A stretch of 6,339 nucleotides of DNA, taken from assembly GCA_013695395.1 (NCBI GenBank), contig JACDAP010000264.1:1-6339 (forward strand). Direction: 5' to 3'. The position numbers and the translations under genes are program-made. Origin of the DNA: Solirubrobacterales bacterium. Its GTDB lineage: Bacteria; Actinomycetota; Thermoleophilia; Solirubrobacterales; Solirubrobacteraceae. This document shows, piece by piece, positions 1-4,964 of the stretch (positions are counted from its first letter, which is position 1; every line of letters starts with the position of its first letter). The notes beneath the pieces are model-generated. The model saw nothing but the letters and a program-made list of their open reading frames with translations. It did not search any database and was not told the origin of the DNA.

Positions 1-1
1 G

Positions 2-520
2 CTCCGGACCCTGCGGGCCGAGCACTCCCGCGCGCTCGAGGAGCGTGAGGGCGATCTCGCGCGGCTTCGGGAGCAGCATGCTGCTGAAGCGGACACGGCG
101 CAGCGAGTGCGTGACGCGGCACGCACGGCGCGTGAGCGGGCGGCGGAGCTGGAAGCGAGCAGAGAAGCGGCGCTCACCGCCCGCCGCCAGCGCGACGACG
201 CGCTCGTCGCCCACCGCGCGCTCCAGCGTCGCGTCGACGGCCTGCTCGCCACGGAGTCCGCGACCGACCCGGCACCGGCCACGACCGGCCACGTGGCAGC
301 CGCACCGGACGATGGGGAGCCCGCGGCCGATCCCGAGACGCCGATCGGCATCCGCGCACTCCCGTCGGCTGCCGGGCTCGCTCCGGGCCTGCACCGCGCC
401 GAGCGGCCGGTCCGCGCGTCCCCGTCCCGGCTCGACCTCTGGGCCATTCGCACGGTCGGGGCGATCACCGCGGGCTGCTTCCTGCTGCTGCTCCTGCTGC
501 TGCTGCGCGTCTTCCTCTGA
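2..520 (+). CDS. Coiled-coil protein with C-terminal membrane anchor (5' end missing)
   Basis: The frame is open from the left edge of the window, so this is the last 172 residues of a longer protein; a GTG at 107 is a possible but unneeded start. Residues 1-80 of the visible part are rich in Glu, Arg, Ala and Leu with no helix breakers and with heptad-like leucine spacing, which indicates a long coiled coil. A Pro/Ala/Asp-rich linker follows (about residues 83-140). The last 29 residues form a hydrophobic segment containing eight consecutive leucines, then a short RVFL tail and the stop. A single membrane helix at the extreme C-terminus suggests a tail-anchored protein with its coiled coil on one face of the membrane. 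No catalytic motif is visible and I do not recognise the family. The next gene starts 95 bases downstream with its own apparent promoter, so an operon is not required. Confidence 0.7.
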   Translation, partial: LRTLRAEHSRALEEREGDLARLREQHAAEADTAQRVRDAARTARERAAELEASREAALTARRQRDDALVAHRALQRRVDGLLATESATDPAPATTGHVAAAPDDGEPAADPETPIGIRALPSAAGLAPGLHRAERPVRASPSRLDLWAIRTVGAITAGCFLLLLLLLLRVFL

Positions 521-579
521 GTCTGAGCGGTGTGGGAGGGCGCCCGCCGCGCCGGGCAAGAAGGGTGCCCGGGGAGGAC

Positions 580-608
580 TTGACGACACGGGTGCGGAGG
601 TCAAGGAT
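580..608 (+). promoter_or_regulatory. Candidate sigma-70 type promoter for the propeller gene
   Basis: TTGACG (580-585) is a 5/6 match to the -35 consensus. It lies 17 bases before AAGGAT (603-608), which keeps the A at position 2 and the AT at positions 5-6 of a -10 box. The ATG of the next gene begins 7 bases after the -10 box, where transcription would be expected to start, so the mRNA may be leaderless. The same AAGGA (603-607) could instead act as a ribosome binding site 8 bases before the ATG, so the two readings compete. Confidence 0.45.
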
Positions 609-615
609 CACCGCC

Positions 616-2553
616 ATGCGTCGCTCCGGCCTGGCCCTGCTCCTGGTGCTCTCCACGCTCGCGCTCCCGGCGGACGTCCTCGCCCAGGACTCGGCCGCCC
701 CGAAGGGCGCGTTGCCGCACTGGCTCCCGAACGAGCGTTGGGTCTACCAGCACTGGCTGCCCTTCGACGAGTCGAGGCTCTACACCGAGCTCGGCGTCAG
801 CCGCGCCGCGATCTGGCGCCATCTGCGCAACGACGCCGAGCATGACCTCGCCCAGCTCGGGCGCCGGCGCGGGCTCGGGCCCCGCGAGCTCGCGGCCCGG
901 CTCGTCGCGCCGCGCGTGGCCCACGTGAGCACGGCGCGGGCCGCGCTCCTGCGTGAACGCGCCTACCGCGTGCTCACGCAGGGCCACCTCTCGCAGCACA
1001 TCCTGTTTCACTCGCTGCACCAGACCGCGGTCCCCAACCGGGCGCGATACATCTTCGGCACCTCCCGGCTGGACTTCCTGCGCCGTCGCCGCGCCGAGGC
1101 CGGGCCCGCCCAGATCGGGCGGCTGTTCGGACGCACCGACGGACAGATGCGCCGCCGGACCGAGCAGACGCTGCGGCGCATGAGCGCGCGCGGCGTGCGG
1201 GAGCGGCAGTTCAGCCCGCGTCAGGCCCGGATCCTCCTGGACCGGCAGCTGCGCCAGGTCCCGCGCTGGCTCGGGCAGAGCCGCTACAACGGCCCGCCGC
1301 AGACCAGCGAGCAGGGAACCCCGCTGCTGCCGCAGGCCGACTTCGCGAACAACCCGTCGCTCTCGGCCGACGGCCGCTTCCTCGCCTGGGACGCGTACCG
1401 GGCGAAGATCCCCGAGGCCCGTGCGCTCGGCGAGATCCGGGTGATGCGCCAGGAGCTCGACGGAGGGGAGCCCGTGGAGGTGAGTGGGCGCCCGGGCGGG
1501 CAGGCCGGGAGCGGCCCGCGCTCGGCCTACAACGCGTCGCTCTCGGCCGACGGCGGCACGGTGGTCTTCGAGGCCGCTGAGGGCAACCTCAACTTCGCCA
1601 AGCGCTACAGCGCGATGCAGGTGCAGCTCGCCGGGGCTGCGGACGGGACGTGGCAGACGTTCAAGGTGAGCCACGCGGCCCGTCCCGCCGGCGCGGGGTC
1701 GCGCACGGCCTACAACCCGAGCGTCTCCGCCGACGGCGGCCGCGTGGCCTACGAGGCGACCGACGCGGGGAGGGGCGGGGCGGCGTCCCGGAACGGGATG
1801 TTCGTCTTCGATCGGGCCACCGGGCGCGAGCGCCTGATCGGTCGCGGCAGCGGGGGCGGGGCGAGCTACGCGCCGCGCCTCTCGGCGGACGGTGCATGGG
1901 TGGTCTTCGTCGCGGAGGACGCCGCCGCTGACGGCCACGCGCTCGTCTTCCGCCGGGCGCTCGCGGGCGGAAGGACCACCCTCGTCAGCCGCGCGGACGG
2001 CCCGCGGGGAGCGGTGGCCGGCGGGGACGCGCGCGAGCCCGCGATCTCGCGGGACGGGAACGTCGTCGCCTTCACGAGCGGCGCACGAAACCTGGGGACG
2101 CGCGCGGGCTCTTCCGTCTACGTCCGCGACATCAAGCGGGGGCGGACGGTCAGCGTCGGTGGGGGCGGGGGCACGTTCGCGTTCGATCCGGCGATCTCGC
2201 CCGACGGCCGCTTCCTCGCCTACGCGGTCCGCCGCAGCCCGCAGGCCCGCGCGGCCGTGATCCACCTGCACGACCTCCGCACGGGCACCGACCGTGCGCT
2301 CTCCCGCAGCGACGGGTACGCCTCCGAGCCGACGGTCGCCGACGGCGGGACCCGGGTGGCGTGGTCCTCCACCGTCCGCGCGCGGGGCAAGCCGGGCGGG
2401 CTCACAGGTGTGTTCGTCGAGGACGTGGAGAGCGGTCGTGCCCGCCTGGTCTCGAGCCACACGCCGCTGAAGGCGACCGCGCGAGCGGCGGGGATTCGCG
2501 CATCCGCCCCGGAGCACCTGACCGGAGCGTTCCTCTGCCCGCTGGCTCCGTGA
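616..2553 (+). CDS. Secreted TolB/PD40-like beta-propeller protein with unknown N-terminal domain
   Basis: 645 residues from the ATG at 616. This start is preferred to upstream in-frame codons (e.g. 532) because it opens directly with a signal peptide: MRR, a leucine-rich core, then VLA before Gln24 as a likely signal peptidase I site. Residues 35-230 form an Arg-rich, mostly helical region with two HWLP motifs (about residues 35-50), a helix-turn-helix-like stretch near GVSRAAIWRHL, and a histidine row (H124, H128, H132, H135); I do not recognise this domain. From about residue 240 there are seven repeats with the core [LVI]S-x-DG-x-x-[VL]-[AV]-[WFY], beginning near residues 248, 308, 369, 421, 476, 526 and 573. 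This is typical of PD40/TolB-like propeller blades and suits a seven-bladed propeller. No cell-wall anchor or C-terminal membrane helix is seen, so the protein is probably exported and soluble. Such propellers usually bind proteins or glycans; the ligand is unknown. Confidence 0.85.
   Translation: MRRSGLALLLVLSTLALPADVLAQDSAAPKGALPHWLPNERWVYQHWLPFDESRLYTELGVSRAAIWRHLRNDAEHDLAQLGRRRGLGPRELAARLVAPRVAHVSTARAALLRERAYRVLTQGHLSQHILFHSLHQTAVPNRARYIFGTSRLDFLRRRRAEAGPAQIGRLFGRTDGQMRRRTEQTLRRMSARGVRERQFSPRQARILLDRQLRQVPRWLGQSRYNGPPQTSEQGTPLLPQADFANNPSLSADGRFLAWDAYRAKIPEARALGEIRVMRQELDGGEPVEVSGRPGGQAGSGPRSAYNASLSADGGTVVFEAAEGNLNFAKRYSAMQVQLAGAADGTWQTFKVSHAARPAGAGSRTAYNPSVSADGGRVAYEATDAGRGGAASRNGMFVFDRATGRERLIGRGSGGGASYAPRLSADGAWVVFVAEDAAADGHALVFRRALAGGRTTLVSRADGPRGAVAGGDAREPAISRDGNVVAFTSGARNLGTRAGSSVYVRDIKRGRTVSVGGGGGTFAFDPAISPDGRFLAYAVRRSPQARAAVIHLHDLRTGTDRALSRSDGYASEPTVADGGTRVAWSSTVRARGKPGGLTGVFVEDVESGRARLVSSHTPLKATARAAGIRASAPEHLTGAFLCPLAP
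1355..2221 (+). repeat. Intragenic direct repeats encoding propeller blades
   Basis: The DNA encoding the blade cores is partly identical. A 20-base word (1355-1374) recurs exactly at 1535-1554, 180 bases on. Another 20-base word (1368-1387) recurs exactly at 2202-2221. At the protein level these give SLSADG and DGRFLA. They reflect blade duplication plus strong codon bias and are not a mobile or regulatory repeat. Confidence 0.6.
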
Positions 2554-2571
2554 GGAGCGCAGGGGCCTGTC

Positions 2572-2620
2572 CGCCCCGCCGCGGCGGTATTGCCGGAGCG
2601 GGGCGTCGGGTTGGCCTTTT
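2572..2620 (+). terminator. Possible terminator between convergent genes
   Basis: CGCCCCG (2572-2578) pairs perfectly with CGGGGCG (2599-2605), and smaller GC pairings are possible inside. A TTTT run (2617-2620) follows 11 bases after the stem on the + strand. The site lies between the propeller gene's stop and the stop of the convergent zinc-ribbon gene. The T-run is short and displaced, so termination efficiency is doubtful. On the opposite strand the hairpin has no T-run. Confidence 0.35.
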
Positions 2621-2627
2621 GTTGCTG

Positions 2628-2735
2628 CTAGCTCGCGTGGTCTCGAAGAGCGCCGCCACAGTTCGGGCAGCTGGCCCGATCGGTGACGCGCTCTGAGGCC
2701 CAGAGCTTGAGGCAGCGGAGGCAGAGGACTCGCAT
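2628..2735 (-). CDS. Small zinc-ribbon protein (35 aa)
   Basis: This short gene reads MRVLCLRCLKLW at its start and SCPNCGGAL near its end. It encodes two CxxC knuckles (C5/C8 and C23/C26) separated by 14 residues, the spacing of a four-cysteine zinc ribbon that binds one zinc. The ATG is preceded by a near-ideal ribosome binding site, AAGGAGGG (complement of 2739-2746). An in-frame TGA lies only five codons upstream, so this is the only sensible start and the protein is genuinely tiny. It would be cytoplasmic. Zinc ribbons of this size can bind nucleic acid or protein, or store metal, and nothing here picks between them. It is convergent with the propeller gene and divergent from the amidase gene, so it is probably transcribed alone from the 120-base divergent gap. 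Its small size would let routine gene calling miss it. Confidence 0.72.
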   Translation of the reverse strand: MRVLCLRCLKLWASERVTDRASCPNCGGALRDHAS

Positions 2736-2738
2736 GGT

Positions 2739-2746
2739 CCCTCCTT
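2739..2746 (-). promoter_or_regulatory. Strong ribosome binding site of the zinc-ribbon gene
   Basis: The complement reads AAGGAGGG, ending 3 bases before the ATG (GGAGG with a 4-base spacer). It is one of the best Shine-Dalgarno matches in the window and is the main evidence, besides the cysteine pattern, that the 35-codon frame is translated. Confidence 0.7.
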
Positions 2747-2841
2747 CGTGTCAGGCGCGGTGCCACCTGCTGGTGGTCGCGCTCGCCACACCGTAGCGGC
2801 CGGGCCGGCGGCGCACGCCGGATCGATGGCAGCGCCGCGCC

Positions 2842-2847
2842 TAGACT
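2842..2847 (+). promoter_or_regulatory. Candidate -10 box for the amidase gene
   Basis: TAGACT fits the TANNNT pattern of actinobacterial -10 elements. It lies 8 bases before the ATG at 2856, which would put the transcription start at or next to the start codon. There is no recognisable -35 hexamer 16-18 bases upstream. No Shine-Dalgarno sequence lies before the ATG, which fits a leaderless message. Confidence 0.35.
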
Positions 2848-2855
2848 CGCGCGTC

Positions 2856-3791
2856 ATGGAGCTTCTCACCGCCTACGCGCCGCCCCCTTCCCTGGCCCGT
2901 GTGAGCGACCCGGCGCGTCAGCCGTTCCGCATCGCCGCCGTCCAGGAGCGCTGGCACGAGGACCCCGCGGAGCACCGCGCCGCCCTGGCCGGGGGGGTCC
3001 GGCTCGCCGCCGCGGAAGGCGCGCGCCTGGTCTGCCTGCAGGAGCTCACGCTCTCCCGCTACTTCGCGATCACCCCGGATGGGCCGGCGGCGGCGGGATC
3101 GGAGCCCGAGGAGCTCGAGGGCGGGCCGACCGCGACATTCGCGCGTGAGCTCGCCGCCGAGACCGGGGTGCACGTCCACGCGTCGCTGTTCGAGCGGGCT
3201 GACGCGGCCGACGGCCTCGGCTTCAACACCGCGATCGTGGCCGCACCCGACGGCTCGCTCGTCGCACGGACGCGCAAGCTGCACATCCCGGTCACCGCCG
3301 GCTACTACGAGGACAAGTACTTCCGCCCGGGGCCGGCGGGGGAGGGCGCCTACCCGGTGCTCGCACTCGAGCAGGCGCGGCTCGGATTTCCCACCTGCTG
3401 GGACCAGTGGTTCGGGGAGCTCGCCCGCGCGTACGGGATCGCCGGCGCCGAGGTGCTGGTCTATCCGACCGCGATCGGCTCCGAGCCCGACCACCCGGGC
3501 TTCGACACGCAGCCGCTGTGGCAGCAGGTCATCGTCGGCAACGGGATCCAGAACGGCACCTTCATGGTCGCGGTCAACCGGATCGGCACCGAGGCGAGCG
3601 AAACCTCCGCGATCACCTTCTACGGCAGCTCGTTCATCTCCGATCCGTACGGGCGCGTGCTCGTGCAGGCACCCCGCGACGCGCCGGCGGTCCTCATGGC
3701 CGATCTCGACCTCGATCAGCGCGGCGACTGGCTCGCGCTCTTCCCGTTCCTGACGACGCGACGCCCGGACGCCTACGCCACCCTGACCTGA
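2856..3791 (+). CDS. aguB: Nitrilase-superfamily carbon-nitrogen hydrolase, N-carbamoylputrescine amidase-like
   Basis: 311 residues; nitrilase-fold amidohydrolase. The Glu-Lys-Cys triad is visible: E63 in LQELTLSRYF, K141 in TRKLHIP and C181 in TCWDQWFGE. The motifs KLHIP...GYYEDKYFRPG, CWDQWF, YPTAIGSEP (203-211) and NRIGTE match the N-carbamoylputrescine amidase (AguB) branch, which hydrolyses N-carbamoylputrescine to putrescine, CO2 and ammonia in the agmatine route to polyamines. The usual WFPE is WFGE here. Length matches the family, with about 20 extra N-terminal residues before the first strand (FRIAAVQ). The ATG at 2856 is chosen because it follows a -10-like TAGACT. In-frame starts at 2826 (ATG) and 2748 (GTG) would add unconserved residues and run into the promoter region. 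No agmatine deiminase or arginine decarboxylase gene is adjacent, so the substrate is inferred from motifs alone; another carbamoyl-amide substrate is possible. Confidence 0.82.
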   Translation: MELLTAYAPPPSLARVSDPARQPFRIAAVQERWHEDPAEHRAALAGGVRLAAAEGARLVCLQELTLSRYFAITPDGPAAAGSEPEELEGGPTATFARELAAETGVHVHASLFERADAADGLGFNTAIVAAPDGSLVARTRKLHIPVTAGYYEDKYFRPGPAGEGAYPVLALEQARLGFPTCWDQWFGELARAYGIAGAEVLVYPTAIGSEPDHPGFDTQPLWQQVIVGNGIQNGTFMVAVNRIGTEASETSAITFYGSSFISDPYGRVLVQAPRDAPAVLMADLDLDQRGDWLALFPFLTTRRPDAYATLT

Positions 3792-3809
3792 GGCCCGTCG
3801 TCGTGGCCC

Positions 3810-3833
3810 CCGCACCACCGGGAGCGCGTGCGG
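3810..3833. terminator. Weak hairpin between convergent amidase and mutM genes
   Basis: CCGCAC (3810-3815) pairs with GTGCGG (3828-3833) around a 12-base loop, in the 44-base gap between two convergent stop codons. There is no T-run on either strand. Its position suits a bidirectional terminator, but a 6-bp stem in such GC-rich DNA can easily arise by chance. Confidence 0.25.
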
Positions 3834-3835
3834 CC

Positions 3836-4663
3836 TCAGCTCGCCGCGGGCGGCCAGGCCTGCTCGGCCGAGCACCACCACGTGGTGCGCCCGCCGACCG
3901 CGGCTCGGAGCATCGGCTCTCCGCAGCGGGGGCAGTGGTGGTCGCGCTTGCGGAACGGGATGACCTCGCCGGTGTGGACGCCGCCGTGCTTGATCGCGGC
4001 CCGGGTCGCCTTGCGCAGCGTGCGCCGGAGGTGGTCGAGCTCGTCGTCGTCGAGGTCGCCCGCCGGCCGCAGCGGCGGGAGCTTCGCCTGCCAGAGGGTC
4101 TCGTCGGCGAGCAGGTTCCCGACCCCGGCGAGCACCGACTGGTCCATGATCCGCGACTTCAGCGGGGCCTCGCCCCGGCCGACCCGCCCGCGGAACGCCT
4201 TCGCCGTGATCTCCATCGCGTCGGGACCGACCCCGTCGAGGTTGGGGTCGAGCACGGCGCGCCCCAGCCGGCGCTTGTCGAAGAGGACGAGCGTGCCGCC
4301 GTCGGCGAACTCGAGCGTGAAGCGCCGCCAGGCAGGGTTGCCGCTCAGGTGCTGGTCGGGGTGGCCACCCGACCCGCCGTAGATGGGGTCGCCGCCGGAC
4401 TCCTCGCCGATGACGATCCGGCCGGCCATCCCGAGGTGCAGGCCGAGGTCGGGGCCGTCCCCACCGTCGGTCTCCACCCACATCGCCTTGCCGCGGCGCA
4501 GCGCCTTGGTGAGCGTTCGCCCCGTCAGCGCCTCGGCGATCTCCCCCGGGGAGTGGGGGCGGCAGACGTAGGTGTCGTTGTCGTCGACCCGGGTGATCTC
4601 GCGCCCGAGCCCCGCGCGCTCGATCAGCGCGCGCGCCCGCTCGACCTCGGGAAGCTCAGGCAT
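3836..4663 (-). CDS. mutM: Formamidopyrimidine-DNA glycosylase family protein (Fpg/MutM)
   Basis: 275 residues, the usual length for this base-excision-repair family, which removes oxidised purines such as 8-oxoguanine and nicks the DNA by beta/delta elimination. The N-terminus is MPELPEVE: after Met removal, Pro is the Schiff-base nucleophile and the following Glu is the acid catalyst. K59 in RRGK corresponds to E. coli Lys57. HLGMAG (76-81) keeps the intercalating Met, while DKRRLG (129-134) replaces the usual DPRRFG, so the intercalating Phe is Leu. The helix-two-turn-helix lies at 168-191 (DQSVLAGVGN). The C-terminal zinc finger has C244, C247 and C264, but the fourth ligand is E267 (CSAEQ in place of CxxCQ); the conserved finger Arg is R259. 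There is a Gly-rich insertion around 85-110. The gene lies 58 bases after the ferredoxin gene on the same strand. No clear ribosome binding site precedes the ATG. It may be an Fpg paralogue with changed lesion preference. Confidence 0.9.
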   Translation of the reverse strand: MPELPEVERARALIERAGLGREITRVDDNDTYVCRPHSPGEIAEALTGRTLTKALRRGKAMWVETDGGDGPDLGLHLGMAGRIVIGEESGGDPIYGGSGGHPDQHLSGNPAWRRFTLEFADGGTLVLFDKRRLGRAVLDPNLDGVGPDAMEITAKAFRGRVGRGEAPLKSRIMDQSVLAGVGNLLADETLWQAKLPPLRPAGDLDDDELDHLRRTLRKATRAAIKHGGVHTGEVIPFRKRDHHCPRCGEPMLRAAVGGRTTWWCSAEQAWPPAAS

Positions 4664-4673
4664 GCAAGAGGAC

Positions 4674-4716
4674 GTTGTGCGGATCGACTTGCCCAGGGCG
4701 GGTCAAACCGCACAAC
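4674..4716. repeat. 43-base near-perfect palindrome in front of mutM
   Basis: Outer arms GTTGTGCGG (4674-4682) and CCGCACAAC (4708-4716) pair perfectly over 9 bp. After a symmetrical 3x3 internal loop (4683-4685 against 4705-4707), the inner arms 4686-4694 and 4696-4704 pair over 9 positions with two G.T wobbles (C.A mismatches in the other strand), around a single central base at 4695. The element occupies most of the 58 bases between the ferredoxin stop and the mutM ATG, ending 10 bases before that ATG. It could be an RNA hairpin that ends or attenuates the upstream operon (no T-run follows), or an operator controlling mutM. Confidence 0.65.
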
Positions 4717-4721
4717 CCCAT

Positions 4722-4964
4722 CTACGCGAGCGCCGTCTCGCCGTCGTAGAGCTTCAGGACCTTGACGGTCCCGGCGGGCGCGGCGTCCAGGCAGAGCCGG
4801 CAGAGCACGCACTCGTCGAGGTTCGCCTCGCGCAGCGCGATGTTCCCCCCGGAGGAGTCGAAGATGTCGACGGGGCAGGCCTCGTCGAGCTTCTTGGCCA
4901 GGTCGGCGTCGTCGACGACCGAGTCGTCGACCTCGACCGCGATGAAGATGGCGTCGGACCTCAT
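4722..4964 (-). CDS. Single-cluster [4Fe-4S] ferredoxin coupled to succinate-CoA ligase genes
   Basis: 80 residues; a small, acidic, soluble electron carrier. Its four cysteines are C30 (in EACPVDIF) and C52, C55 and C58 (in ECVLCRLC). In two-cluster bacterial ferredoxins, the CP cysteine of motif I and the CxxCxxC of motif II bind one cluster; these are all kept. The partner set is gone: motif I CxxCxxC has become Asp/Ala/Leu residues just before C30, and the motif II CP is AP (A62-P63). One [4Fe-4S] cluster is therefore expected. The start is fixed by AAGGAG (complement of 4971-4976), six bases upstream, and by an ATGA overlap with the preceding alpha-subunit gene. The frame stays open far upstream, but that stretch is the Arg/Gly-rich shadow of the alpha-subunit gene. 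Coupling with the CoA ligase suggests a role near a ferredoxin-dependent 2-oxoacid oxidoreductase; this is inference. Confidence 0.85.
   Translation of the reverse strand: MRSDAIFIAVEVDDSVVDDADLAKKLDEACPVDIFDSSGGNIALREANLDECVLCRLCLDAAPAGTVKVLKLYDGETALA

Noticed and set aside
479..507. CTG-rich tract resembling a triplet microsatellite
   Set aside because: It is in frame and encodes the leucine run of a membrane helix, interrupted by CTC. This is explained by coding and codon bias.
45..845. 266-codon plus-strand frame overlapping the coiled-coil gene and the start of the propeller gene
   Set aside because: Its product is Arg/Ser/Pro-rich and crosses from one supported gene to the next; an out-of-frame shadow.
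601..2766. 721-codon open frame on the minus strand opposite the propeller gene
   Set aside because: Its product is an Arg/Ala/Gly/Pro-rich sequence without domain motifs, as expected from the antisense frame of GC-rich coding DNA. The plus strand has a signal peptide and seven clear blade repeats.
2763..2776. Short inverted repeat CCACC-TGCT-GGTGG between the divergent zinc-ribbon and amidase genes
   Set aside because: A 5-bp stem in DNA this GC-rich is expected often by chance. It is placed where an operator could lie, but there is no second copy or known consensus.
2790..2795. TACGGT on the minus strand as a -10 box for the zinc-ribbon gene
   Set aside because: It fits TANNNT but has no -35 partner at the right spacing, so it is too weak to list as a feature.
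2841..4481. 546-codon minus-strand frame spanning the amidase and most of mutM
   Set aside because: It crosses two well-supported genes on opposite strands in non-matching frames and has low-complexity Arg-rich composition; a shadow of GC bias.
3407..4765. 452-codon plus-strand frame covering the end of the amidase and the antisense of mutM
   Set aside because: No recognisable motif, Arg/Ala-rich composition, and direct conflict with the conserved amidase and glycosylase frames.
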